Assembly: GCF_013409935.1 (NCBI RefSeq)
Contig: NZ_JACCCO010000002.1
Coordinates: forward strand, 1,550,001 to 1,614,000
Direction of reading: 5' to 3'
From: Streptosporangium sandarakinum
GTDB taxonomy: Bacteria; Actinomycetota; Actinomycetes; Streptosporangiales; Streptosporangiaceae
Length of the DNA stretch: 64,000 nt
This document shows, one piece after another, positions 16,620-23,845 of the stretch. Every line of letters starts with the position of its first letter. Position 1 is the first letter of the stretch. Position numbers and translations under genes: made by a program. The notes under the pieces are model-generated. The model was not told the origin of the DNA and searched no databases. It saw only the letters and a list, made by a program, of their open reading frames with translations.

Positions 16620-17720
16620 ATGCCAGGTGAGCGGAGCCAGGCGGGACGGCCGACGATCTCCGAGGTGGCCGCCGAGGCCGGTGTCGGCAGGGCGACCGCG
16701 GCCCGCACACTCGGCGGGTACGGATACGTCAGCCCCGAACTGCGCGAGCGGGTGCTCGCGGCGGCCGAGAAGCTCGGCTACCGCGCGAACGCGCTGGCGC
16801 GCAGCATGTCGACGGGCGTGAGCCACACGCTGGGCGTGATCGTCGCCGACATCGGCAACCCCTTCTTCGCGGGGGTGATGCGCGGCATCTCCGACGCCTC
16901 CCGCGCCCGCGGCTTCGACACGCTCGTGCTGAGCACGTACGAGGACCTGGAGGAGGAGGTCGCGGCGACGAACGTGCTCATCGACAAGCGCGTCGACGGC
17001 GTCATCCTCGCCTCGGCCGCGGTCGGCCGCGGCGACGTCGCGCACATCAGGGCCGCGCTGGACCGGGGCATCCCCGTCGTGCTCGTCGACCGGGCGGTCG
17101 CGTCGGTCGACCTCGACGCGGTCGTCATCGACAACCGCGACGCGGCGCGCCGGGCGGTCGAGACGCTCATCGCCTCCGGGCACCGCCGTATCGGGTTCGT
17201 GTGGGGCCCGCCGATGGCGGAGCCGCCCGCGACCCGGCGGGCGCTGCTGGCGGCGGCGTCCCGCAACCTGTGGACCGACGGGGAACGGCTGCGCGGTTAC
17301 CTCGACGCGCTCGACGACGCGCGCATCCCCTTCGACCCCGACCTGGTGATGATGGGGCGCAAGATCGAGGAGCGGGCGACCCAGGAGGTCGCCCGCATGC
17401 TCGCCCTCCCCGACCGCGTCACCGCGCTGTTCTGCACCGAGACCGAGGCGGTGACGGGGGCGCTGCGCGCCCTGCGGACGTCGGGGCTGTCCTGCCCGCG
17501 CGACATCTCGCTGATCGGCTTCGACGACAGCGCCTGGGCGGCGGTCATGGAACCGCCCCTGACGATGATCGAGCAGCCGGTTCACCAGCTCGGCGCGAAG
17601 GCCGCCGAGGTGCTGCTCGACATCGTCGGAGGGGCCGAGCCCCGCCGCGAGATGCACACCCTCCGCTCGCGCCTCATCACCCGGTCCTCGGTCGCCCCGC
17701 CCCCGTCCCCGGACGCGTGA
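16620..17720 (+). CDS. LacI-family repressor of the fructosamine locus
   Basis: 366 residues. Residues ~11-65 are the LacI helix-turn-helix and hinge ('TISEVAAEAGVGRATAARTL', 'YVSPELRERVLAAAEKLGYR', 'NALARSM'); the rest is a periplasmic-binding-protein fold ('LGVIVADIGNPFFAGVMRGI', 'DGVILASAAV', 'LIGFDDS'). A ~15-residue Ala/Arg-rich insertion follows the 'GFVWGPP' motif. Expected to bind the two TGATACCGGTAtCA-type sites at 14223 and 14379 and to release them on binding a pathway sugar. Target and ligand are inferred from position; the palindromes are directly visible. Confidence 0.92.
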   Translation: MPGERSQAGRPTISEVAAEAGVGRATAARTLGGYGYVSPELRERVLAAAEKLGYRANALARSMSTGVSHTLGVIVADIGNPFFAGVMRGISDASRARGFDTLVLSTYEDLEEEVAATNVLIDKRVDGVILASAAVGRGDVAHIRAALDRGIPVVLVDRAVASVDLDAVVIDNRDAARRAVETLIASGHRRIGFVWGPPMAEPPATRRALLAAASRNLWTDGERLRGYLDALDDARIPFDPDLVMMGRKIEERATQEVARMLALPDRVTALFCTETEAVTGALRALRTSGLSCPRDISLIGFDDSAWAAVMEPPLTMIEQPVHQLGAKAAEVLLDIVGGAEPRREMHTLRSRLITRSSVAPPPSPDA

Positions 17721-17776
17721 CGGGCACCGTGTCCGCCCTACCCTTCGGGCGGCGCTGGGACGGGGCCGTGTCGGCT

Positions 17777-18457
17777 CTACCCCCGGGTGGCGCCGGGGCC
17801 GGGCCGCGCCGCGGCGATCCGGTCCGCGCCGGCGATGACCCGCCTGGCCAGGGCGGCGACGTTCCTCGCGTCGGTGACCACGGCGTCGGCCACGGGGCCG
17901 AACCGCTCCGCGAAGGAGGCGGCCCGGTCCGCCCGTACGGCGATCCGCCTGGCCTCCGCGGCGACCCTTTCGGCGTCCCGGCCGTTCTGCAGCGGCATGC
18001 GGCTGAGCCCGGTGGCCTGGGATTCCAGCCTCTCGGCGTCCGAGGAGATCCGGTCGGCGGCGGGGCTGGACCGGGCGCCCCTGCCGAAGATGAGCCTCAG
18101 CAGGTCGCGGGCGTCCCGTACCAGCTTGCCCGTGTCGTCGAGAAGTTTGATCGTGTCCCTGCCGACCTGGACGATGTCACCGAACACGCGCTCGACGGGC
18201 GCCGGGCTGGGCGGGTAGGGCTGGCGTCCCGGCGCCGTCACCACCGGGTGTCCCGGCATCGTCACGACCGGGCGGTCCTCCGCCACCGCCATCGGGTGGC
18301 CCGCCGCGACCACCGGCCCGGCGGCCACCGGCCCGGTGACCACCTGCCCGAGGGCCGGCCCCGTACCGGTGATCGGCCCCGCGCCGGCGGCCGGCCCCCC
18401 GCCGGCGAGCACGGCGCAGGCGAGGGAAACAGCGTGCCTTCCGGCTACTCGGATCAC
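17777..18457 (-). CDS. Secreted Ala/Arg-rich helical protein, unknown function
   Basis: 226 residues from GTG 18457, which has GGAGG 5-6 bases upstream (a TTG at 18478 is less likely). Signal peptide ~1-30 ('VSLACAVLAGGGPAAGAG'), a Pro/Gly/Val-rich low-complexity stretch (~30-75), then a long helical region rich in Ala, Arg and Asp ('VERVFGDIVQVGRDTIKLLD', 'DAERLESQATGLSRM', 'AEARRIAVRADRAASFAERF') that could form an extended coiled coil. No enzyme motif seen. It converges with the LacI gene over a short CCGCCC/GGGCGG hairpin (17733-17752). Confidence 0.7.
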   Translation of the reverse strand: MIRVAGRHAVSLACAVLAGGGPAAGAGPITGTGPALGQVVTGPVAAGPVVAAGHPMAVAEDRPVVTMPGHPVVTAPGRQPYPPSPAPVERVFGDIVQVGRDTIKLLDDTGKLVRDARDLLRLIFGRGARSSPAADRISSDAERLESQATGLSRMPLQNGRDAERVAAEARRIAVRADRAASFAERFGPVADAVVTDARNVAALARRVIAGADRIAAARPGPGATRG

Positions 18458-18753
18458 TCCGGCCTCCGTACTGTCCAACGGCGCGAACCACGTGATGACG
18501 TCCCTGAGGCACGACGGGCGCGCCTCCCGGACATCATGGAACCCCGCCGCGAACCGTGGTCTCCCGGCTCGCGCGACTTACCCAAAGATCATTTCTTGCT
18601 TCCCATCGGATGACGGAGAATCCGGCGGCCACGTCACCGGGTCCCTGGGCCGTGTGGATGCCTGGGCGGCCGTTCGCGCGTAAGTTGTGTGATCCGGGCC
18701 GCTCACCCGGTACGGGGAGCCCTTACCGAAGAACCTGAGGAAGAGAGCCGGGG

Positions 18754-19173
18754 ATGAGCAGCACACACGAGGACGGACGGCGCTTCGGCGACATGCTCTC
18801 GGAGAGTGTCCGCGCCCTCGGCGAGACGGACGGCGCGCAGGACTCGGAGCGGGAGGCGCTCCGGGGCTGCGGCCAGGCCGCGGACGGCCAGGTGCGCGTT
18901 CTGGTCGGCCCGGACGGGCGGCTTCGTGAGGTGAACCTCAACCCGCGGGTGATGCGGATGGCGTCCGAGGACCTCGCGCGGGAGATCCTCACCGCGGTGA
19001 ACGCGGCCGTGGACGATCTCCGTACGGACGTCCACGGTCTGGATCCGGCGACGGTTCCGGTCCCCACGGCGCTGGCGAGGAGCCTGGAGGGTGTTCACGA
19101 CGACGTGATGCGCCGCATGGACGAGTTCGCGGCGGGGATCGAGTCGACCGTGCGGAGGCTGGAGGAGCGATGA
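18754..19173 (+). CDS. YbaB/EbfC-family nucleoid-associated-like protein
   Basis: 139 residues. 'DGQVRVLVGPDGRLREVNLNPRVMRMASEDLAREILTAVNAA' (in part) is the YbaB/EbfC core: a short sheet ending in V-x-G-x-G followed by a long helix. Flanking coiled-coil helices complete the usual 100-140-residue form. In actinomycetes many paralogues of this fold sit beside WXG100-like genes rather than dnaX, as here: the next gene starts inside this one's stop (ATGA overlap). AGGAAGAG precedes ATG 18754. Likely works with the neighbour in a type VII secretion-linked toxin locus rather than as a general nucleoid protein (inference). Confidence 0.85.
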   Translation: MSSTHEDGRRFGDMLSESVRALGETDGAQDSEREALRGCGQAADGQVRVLVGPDGRLREVNLNPRVMRMASEDLAREILTAVNAAVDDLRTDVHGLDPATVPVPTALARSLEGVHDDVMRRMDEFAAGIESTVRRLEER

Positions 19174-19508
19174 CCGGCGATTCCTGGATGGACGTCTCAC
19201 ACGCCGACCTGCGTGACATGAGCAGGGGGCTCACCGAGAACGGTGCGGACCACCTGACGGAGGTGCGGGCCATGCGCGCCTATCTGGAGGGGGAGGGCGA
19301 CCCGTGGGGTGACGACGAACTGGGAAGCATGGTGGGGGCGGCATATCACGCGATGACCCGGCACGCGCTGGACGTCTACGAGTCGCTGGCGGAACGGCAT
19401 GTGACGACGGGTGAGGGCACCGGCCTCATGGCCGGGAACCACCGCTCCGCAGAACAGCGGAGCGAGGAGGAGGCCGACCGGATCCTGCGGGACGTACGGC
19501 AGGCCTGA
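19170..19508 (+). CDS. WXG100-like (ESX-type) small helical protein
   Basis: 112 residues, acidic and helical. The segment 'EGDPWGDDELGSMVGAAYHAM' gives a W-G turn between two helices, the pattern of WXG100-superfamily proteins that pair with or accompany type VII secretion substrates; there is no YxxxD/E tail of a classical EsxA at the expected place, so the call is tentative. Overlaps the YbaB-like gene by 4 bases. It converges with a toxin/associated-protein operon, completing a typical actinobacterial polymorphic-toxin neighbourhood. Confidence 0.65.
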   Translation: MTGDSWMDVSHADLRDMSRGLTENGADHLTEVRAMRAYLEGEGDPWGDDELGSMVGAAYHAMTRHALDVYESLAERHVTTGEGTGLMAGNHRSAEQRSEEEADRILRDVRQA

Positions 19509-19622
19509 GACCGGCCCGGCGGCCGGCGGCGAGGATCACCGGTCACGGCCCGCGGTGAAGGCCGGGGGCCGCGGTCGACGGCCGGGAGTCGAGGACCGGC
19601 GGTCAGGGGTCGAGGACCGGCG

Positions 19623-20189
19623 TCAGGGCCGGCGGTGCAGGTCGGCGGGCGGGAGTATCACACTCGCCGGCCCGGACGGGTTGACCGCGACGCCGACGTC
19701 AGCGGGCAGCAGCGCGACCAGGTCGCCGCCGCGGATCGGCTGCCAGCCCGCAGTGCCTTCCGGGAACTCGTCCGGCAGGTGGGCGTGAGCCGTGTAGGCG
19801 AACGCCGCGCGGCCCCCGCCCGTCTCGAACACGGGGATGCCGCCTCCCGGGCCCACGGCCACGATCACCTCGGCCGCCAGGAGCAGGCGGACGATGTCCT
19901 GCCCGCCGGTGTAACCGGTCGCGCCGAGCTGGACGGCCCTGTCGACGGGGTCGGTCGGCTCGGGATAGCCGAGCGCGACCGGTGAGGGCCGGTAGTTCGG
20001 GTTGCGGCGGAACTCGCCGGTGATCTCCCCGCGGTCGTCGGCCCGCCACGCGCCGACGACGCCGTACGGCGGGACCTCGTCACCGGGGCCGAAGAAGGGG
20101 TCGATCGCGTAGAGCCAGGTCCCGGGGCTGCGTCGCGCCTGTTCCCGCAGTTCGTCGGTGAGCGGGGGCGGCGCCGGGGCGTCGTTCAC
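19623..20189 (-). CDS. Type VII secretion-associated / SseB-like protein, candidate immunity protein
   Basis: 188 residues from GTG 20189. 'LREQARRSPGTWLYAIDPFF' and 'FRRNPNYRPSPVALGYPEPT' plus 'AVQLGATGY' are the opening of the actinobacterial type VII secretion-associated protein family; the C-terminal half ('PVFETGGGRAAFAYTAHAHL', 'LLPADVGVAVNPSGPASVIL') is SseB-like. It sits 92 bases downstream of, and co-directional with, the ADP-ribosyltransferase toxin gene, the position usual for an immunity gene. Whether it neutralises the toxin or assists its export cannot be decided from sequence. Confidence 0.75.
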   Translation of the reverse strand: MNDAPAPPPLTDELREQARRSPGTWLYAIDPFFGPGDEVPPYGVVGAWRADDRGEITGEFRRNPNYRPSPVALGYPEPTDPVDRAVQLGATGYTGGQDIVRLLLAAEVIVAVGPGGGIPVFETGGGRAAFAYTAHAHLPDEFPEGTAGWQPIRGGDLVALLPADVGVAVNPSGPASVILPPADLHRRP

Positions 20190-20280
20190 TGTCGTACCCG
20201 TTCCTGGGAGCGTCTTCGGCCGGCGCACCCGCCCCTGCGGCTCGTGGACGCGCTGCGGAGGCGGCCGGACATGGTTCCGA

Positions 20281-21339
20281 TCATTGTCGAGGGTAGCCGG
20301 GGTAGGGGTCGTAGTGCGGATTGGGGATGAAGTTCTCCGGTGTTCTGGGCACTCCCCCGGGCCAGGCGCCGGAGATGTACCGCCGGTGGACGCCGCCGGG
20401 GAAGGCGATCTCCTGTTCGTGGCCCAGCCGTCCGCTCGCCGGGAGGGTTTCCCGGACGTCGATCCCGCCGGGGGCGTCCACCTCGTAGAGGTGGCGGCGC
20501 AGGAGGACGTTGTCGATGTCCCTGCGGTAACTGGTCCCCACGAAGGCGGAGGGGGCGGACTTGTTCACGTAGTCGCCCAGGTCGGTGGCCGAGGGGTCCC
20601 ATGGGCGGAACCCCTCCTCGAACACCTCTTCCGGCGGCCTGTTGTCGACGCGGTAGAGCGGCTCACGGTCCCTGCGCCATATCGGATAGGGGGTGATGTC
20701 CCGCACGACGACGCTGTCGTCGGCGGCGGCCTCCAGATAGTTGTCCGGTCCGCGAACGGGTGTGGGCGGGCGCTCCGAGGCCGGGAGCCGCGTGCCGCCC
20801 TCCCGGACGGGAGGTTTCCGCAGGAGTGCGGTGGCCCGGTCGAAGAGGCGGAGCACGCTCCGTTCCATCAGTCCGGACGTCTTGTGGGCGAGCTGCCGGG
20901 TGGCGAGGCGGGAGCCTCCCACGACGGCGGGCACCGCGGCGAGGGAGGCCCCGGCCGTGGGGCCCGAGGCCGCGGTGAGCCGGAGCAGGTTCAGCGCGAG
21001 CCGCAGGAGGATGACGATCAACGCCACCTTGGCCGCGAGCACGATCATGGCAGCGAGCTGCAGGGCGCAGCCGATGAGCAGGGCGGCGGCGATCGCGTCG
21101 TCAGAGTGTTCGGAGGTCTCCCGCCAGTCCTCGTCGAGCGCCCGGACGCCTTCGCTGACGTTGCGGGTCGTGGTCCGGACGACGTGCGCGCCGGCCGCGA
21201 CCGTGTGGCGGCTCATCGCCTCCGCGAAGGCGATCCACCGCTGCCCGGACGCGTAGAGCTTGTCCTCGTCGGCCGGCGGCCATGGCAGTCCGACGAGGTT
21301 GAGAAGCGCGACCAGTTCGGCCGGCGGTTGCAGGGCCAT
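20281..21339 (-). CDS. Polymorphic toxin: WXG-like N-domain plus cholera-toxin-type ADP-ribosyltransferase
   Basis: 352 residues. N-terminal ~100 residues are helical with a 'GLPWPPADEDKL' entry and W-containing turns as in type VII secretion substrates; ~105-140 is strongly hydrophobic ('AALLIGCALQLAAMIVLAAK', 'VALIVILLRLAL'). The C-terminal ~120 residues carry the ART-CTX motif set: 'LYRVDNRPPEEVFEEGF' (catalytic Arg), 'SAFVGTSYRRD' (STS strand, first Ser changed to Gly), and 'HEQEIAFPGGV..ISGA' with the ExE glutamates, close to cholera toxin 'EQEVSALGGI'. Predicted mono-ADP-ribosyl transfer from NAD to a target (ExE favours arginine). Ends with Pro/Tyr-rich tail. Co-directional candidate immunity gene follows. 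Confidence 0.82.
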   Translation of the reverse strand: MALQPPAELVALLNLVGLPWPPADEDKLYASGQRWIAFAEAMSRHTVAAGAHVVRTTTRNVSEGVRALDEDWRETSEHSDDAIAAALLIGCALQLAAMIVLAAKVALIVILLRLALNLLRLTAASGPTAGASLAAVPAVVGGSRLATRQLAHKTSGLMERSVLRLFDRATALLRKPPVREGGTRLPASERPPTPVRGPDNYLEAAADDSVVVRDITPYPIWRRDREPLYRVDNRPPEEVFEEGFRPWDPSATDLGDYVNKSAPSAFVGTSYRRDIDNVLLRRHLYEVDAPGGIDVRETLPASGRLGHEQEIAFPGGVHRRYISGAWPGGVPRTPENFIPNPHYDPYPGYPRQ

Positions 21340-21387
21340 GGCGTCATGATCCCGTACCGTTCCGGGCCGCGGGGCGGACCGGCTCGG

Positions 21388-22353
21388 CTACCAGGGGACG
21401 ACCGGGTACCAGCCGTAGCCGAACATCGACGGCAGCCGCAGGTCCCAGTACAGCAGCGTGAACGAGCCCGCGACGAGGAAGGCGACCGCGGTCACGGTCA
21501 CCAGGCGGGCCGGCTTCGCCGCCAGCCACCGCGCGAACCGGCCCCGGGCCGCGAGCATGAGCGCGGCGAACAGCACCGCCATCACCGCGATGTTGCCCAC
21601 CGACTGCAGGATGAACACGGCCGCGCCGTACAGGGGGTTGTGGGTCTCGGCGGCGTAGGTGAACAGCTTGTGGAAGAGCGGGAACGGCCGGCCGATGAGG
21701 AAGCCGCCGACGAACGCGCCCAGGACGACGAGACGGACGTTCGGGAAGCGGCGCTCCAGCCGCGCCAGCGGGTCGGGCACGAGGCGCAGCGCGGCCAGGC
21801 CGAGCCAGATGAACGCCAGCCCGATGATCCCGAACACCACCGACGCCTGGAGCAGCCGTACCGGCATCCCGTCGCCCACGGTCGCGGTCGAGAGCTGCGG
21901 CAGCCGGTCACCGAGGAGCGCGCCGACCGCGCCGTACACGCCGCTGACCGCGACCATGCCGATGGCGAGCCGGCCGAGCGGGCGCAGCGTCTCCCGGAGC
22001 CTGACGCGCCAGGAGTCGCCATGCCGGACGAGCGGGACGACCGCGCCGAACGCGGCCACGTTGCAGGCGGTGAACGTGCCGGCCAGCCCGGACACGAACG
22101 CGAACACCGCCCCGGCCACGGCACCGGTGATCGCGGTGCCCTTGGCGTCGTGGCCGAGCAGCGTGTTGGCGACGTTGTCGCCGATCACGCTGTCCACGAA
22201 GTGGTAGGACCACAGGGAGGCGAGCGCCGCGCCGGCCAGCACGCTGAGAAGGACCAGGCGCCCTCGGCGGCGCGGTGCGGGGGAAACGGGGCCGGGGGCG
22301 GAAGCCGGGTCCGTGGCCCGGTGGCGGCCTTCGGCGGAGCCGGTGAACGTCAT
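21388..22353 (-). CDS. Polytopic membrane protein, unknown transport or redox role
   Basis: 321 residues from ATG 22353 (GAGG 8 bases upstream). About seven to eight hydrophobic helices, e.g. 'LVLLSVLAGAALASLWSY', 'GLAGTFTACNVAAFGAVVPL', 'LLQASVVFGIIGLAFIWLGL', 'NIAVMAVLFAALMLAARG', 'LVTVTAVAFLVAGSFTLLY'. The 'TFTACN' turn within helix 2-3 faintly recalls CcdA/DsbD-type transmembrane reductases, but the second Cys is absent, so this is not assigned. A Pro-rich cytoplasmic N-terminus (~25 residues) precedes the first helix. Stands alone; 280 bases of gene-free DNA separate it from the divergent next gene. Confidence 0.75.
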   Translation of the reverse strand: MTFTGSAEGRHRATDPASAPGPVSPAPRRRGRLVLLSVLAGAALASLWSYHFVDSVIGDNVANTLLGHDAKGTAITGAVAGAVFAFVSGLAGTFTACNVAAFGAVVPLVRHGDSWRVRLRETLRPLGRLAIGMVAVSGVYGAVGALLGDRLPQLSTATVGDGMPVRLLQASVVFGIIGLAFIWLGLAALRLVPDPLARLERRFPNVRLVVLGAFVGGFLIGRPFPLFHKLFTYAAETHNPLYGAAVFILQSVGNIAVMAVLFAALMLAARGRFARWLAAKPARLVTVTAVAFLVAGSFTLLYWDLRLPSMFGYGWYPVVPW

Positions 22354-22635
22354 GTCGGATCCTCGATCCTCGCGGGGGACGGATACCGCGTCTGCGCCGG
22401 TCGGCGCCTCGGCACGCCTCTTCGAGAGACCCCGGGCCCCCTTCCGCCGCGCCCCGGCGGCGGCCGGGGGCGAGGATCGGACCGGCGTGGCAGGGCGCGT
22501 CCCGGCACCGGGTATCGGGAGCACCTTCATGGTCACCGGCCCCAGGCTTCCCTGTCGTCTCCGAACGTGCGGGGATCACGCCGTGGCCGCCGTGGGCTGC
22601 CGGTCGCGGAGCACGCGGACGGGTACGGTCGGAAC

Positions 22636-23070
22636 ATGACCGAACGCAGCATGCCGCATGACTTCGCCTCCTGGGCGTGCCCTCACGGGCAGGACGCGCG
22701 CCAGGGCTGCGCGGCCTGTTACGCGGAGTCGGCCGCCCCCGGCGCCGGGCCGCCGGGGTGGGAGGTCACCGCCTGGTTCACCACCGAGCAGCCCCTGCCC
22801 ATCAGGACCCTGCAGGACGTCCACCACCACGGCCGCCGGTTCTCCATCGACCAGCCGTCCACGCCGCTGGTCTACCTGCTGACCGGCCGCACCTCGGCCC
22901 GCGACAGCGTCCAGGCGGTCGCGAGCGTCCTCGGCTTCCTGCTGCACGAGCGGTACACGGTGGGCGGGTTCACCGCGACCGAGACCAGGGCGACGCCGTT
23001 ACCGGCCGCCGATCCGGGCACGGACCGGCGGACCGACGCGTGGATCAGCGACCGCGACCGTTCCCGGTGA
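22636..23070 (+). CDS. Small protein with N-terminal zinc-like Cys/His cluster
   Basis: 144 residues, not recognised. 'WACPHGQDARQGCAACYAE' (residues 14-32) gives a C-x-H-x7-C-x2-C cluster that could bind zinc; the following ~90 residues alternate strands and helices ('WEVTAWFTTEQPLPIRTLQD', 'LVYLLTGRTSARDSVQAVAS', 'YTVGGFTATETRATPL') and look like a small alpha/beta domain. Codon bias is normal for the genome, supporting a real gene. The start is ATG 22636 with GGTCGGAAC upstream, a weak site. It precedes the chimeric gene by 114 bases on the same strand. Confidence 0.65.
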   Translation: MTERSMPHDFASWACPHGQDARQGCAACYAESAAPGAGPPGWEVTAWFTTEQPLPIRTLQDVHHHGRRFSIDQPSTPLVYLLTGRTSARDSVQAVASVLGFLLHERYTVGGFTATETRATPLPAADPGTDRRTDAWISDRDRSR

Positions 23071-23184
23071 CCTCCGGGCCGCGCGACCGGCCCGTGCGCG
23101 GCGATCGGCTCGTTTCCTTACGAGGTGCGAACGTCATCGCCGAGCCCCTCCTCCGGCCTGCCGGGGCGCGATTACCGTCCCCGC

Positions 23185-23745
23185 ATGAGAACACTGGTCA
23201 CCGGCTCCGCCGGGTTCATCGGAAGCCACGTCGTCGAGACGCTGCGGGCGGCCGGGCACGAGGTCCGGTGTCACGGCCCGACCCTGGACGTCGGTTCCGG
23301 GCCTGGGCGGCTCACCGTCGCGCTCGCCCGGCGCGGGATCGCGGCCCTGGGAGTCGATGTCACCCCCTACGCCGTCCGCCTCACCCGGCGCGCGGGCGGC
23401 CGGGCGATCTGCCGGAACGTCTTCGAGCCGCTGCCCGGGGCGGGCCGCTGGGCGACCGCGTTGCTGGCCGACGGCAACATCGGCATCGGCGGCGACCCGG
23501 ACGCCCTGCTCCGCAGGGTCCGCGAGCTGGTCCGGCCGGGCGGCGAGGTGATCGCCGAGGTGCGGCCGCCCGGTACGGCGGGCCGGGTCGAGCGGGTACG
23601 TCTGCGCGGTCGCGGGCTCACCGGCGCGTGGTTCACGTGGGCCACCGTCTCCGTGTCCGACCTGGGCTCCCTGGCCGGGCGTACCGGTTTCACCCGCGTG
23701 GAGGCGTGGAAGGAGGCGGGACGGTGGTTCGCGAGCCTTCGTTGA
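23185..23745 (+). CDS. Chimeric ORF: epimerase N-terminus fused to class I methyltransferase
   Basis: 186 residues. Residues 1-28 'MRTLVTGSAGFIGSHVVETL' onward are the start of an NAD-dependent epimerase/dehydratase (GxxGxxG at 7-13). From ~33 the sequence switches to a SAM methyltransferase: 'LDVGSGPGRLTVALARRG' (motif I), 'GVDVTPYAVRLTRRAGG', 'LLADGNIGIGGDPDALLRRV' and a normal C-terminus 'EEAGRWFASL'-like. The usual methyltransferase N-terminal lead (about 30-40 residues) and the rest of the epimerase are missing. Best read as a deletion that fused two adjacent genes in frame near base 23270. The frame is intact, so it may still be made; activity is doubtful. Confidence 0.75.
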   Translation: MRTLVTGSAGFIGSHVVETLRAAGHEVRCHGPTLDVGSGPGRLTVALARRGIAALGVDVTPYAVRLTRRAGGRAICRNVFEPLPGAGRWATALLADGNIGIGGDPDALLRRVRELVRPGGEVIAEVRPPGTAGRVERVRLRGRGLTGAWFTWATVSVSDLGSLAGRTGFTRVEAWKEAGRWFASLR

Positions 23746-23798
23746 CGCGACGCCCGTCGTACTCCTCGGGCACGCGCCCGTCATGATCCTGGGCGCGT

Positions 23799-23828
23799 GA
23801 CCCCGCTCGCGTGATGGCGTGCGGGGTC
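23799..23828. terminator. Hairpin between convergent genes
   Basis: GACCCCGC (23799-23806) and GCGGGGTC (23821-23828) form a perfect 8-bp stem with a 14-base loop, between the stops of the chimeric gene and the phosphatase gene. Confidence 0.6.
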
Positions 23829-23845
23829 AGGTGGTCGTACCGGGG

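Noticed and set aside
21388-22353. Assignment of the polytopic protein to CcdA/DsbD reductases
   Set aside because: Only one of the expected two membrane cysteines is seen, so the family call was not made.
20158-23070. A 2.9-kb open frame on the plus strand
   Set aside because: Most of it is the shadow of the toxin and membrane-protein genes on the minus strand; only its last part (22636-23070) has its own start and a protein-like sequence and was kept.
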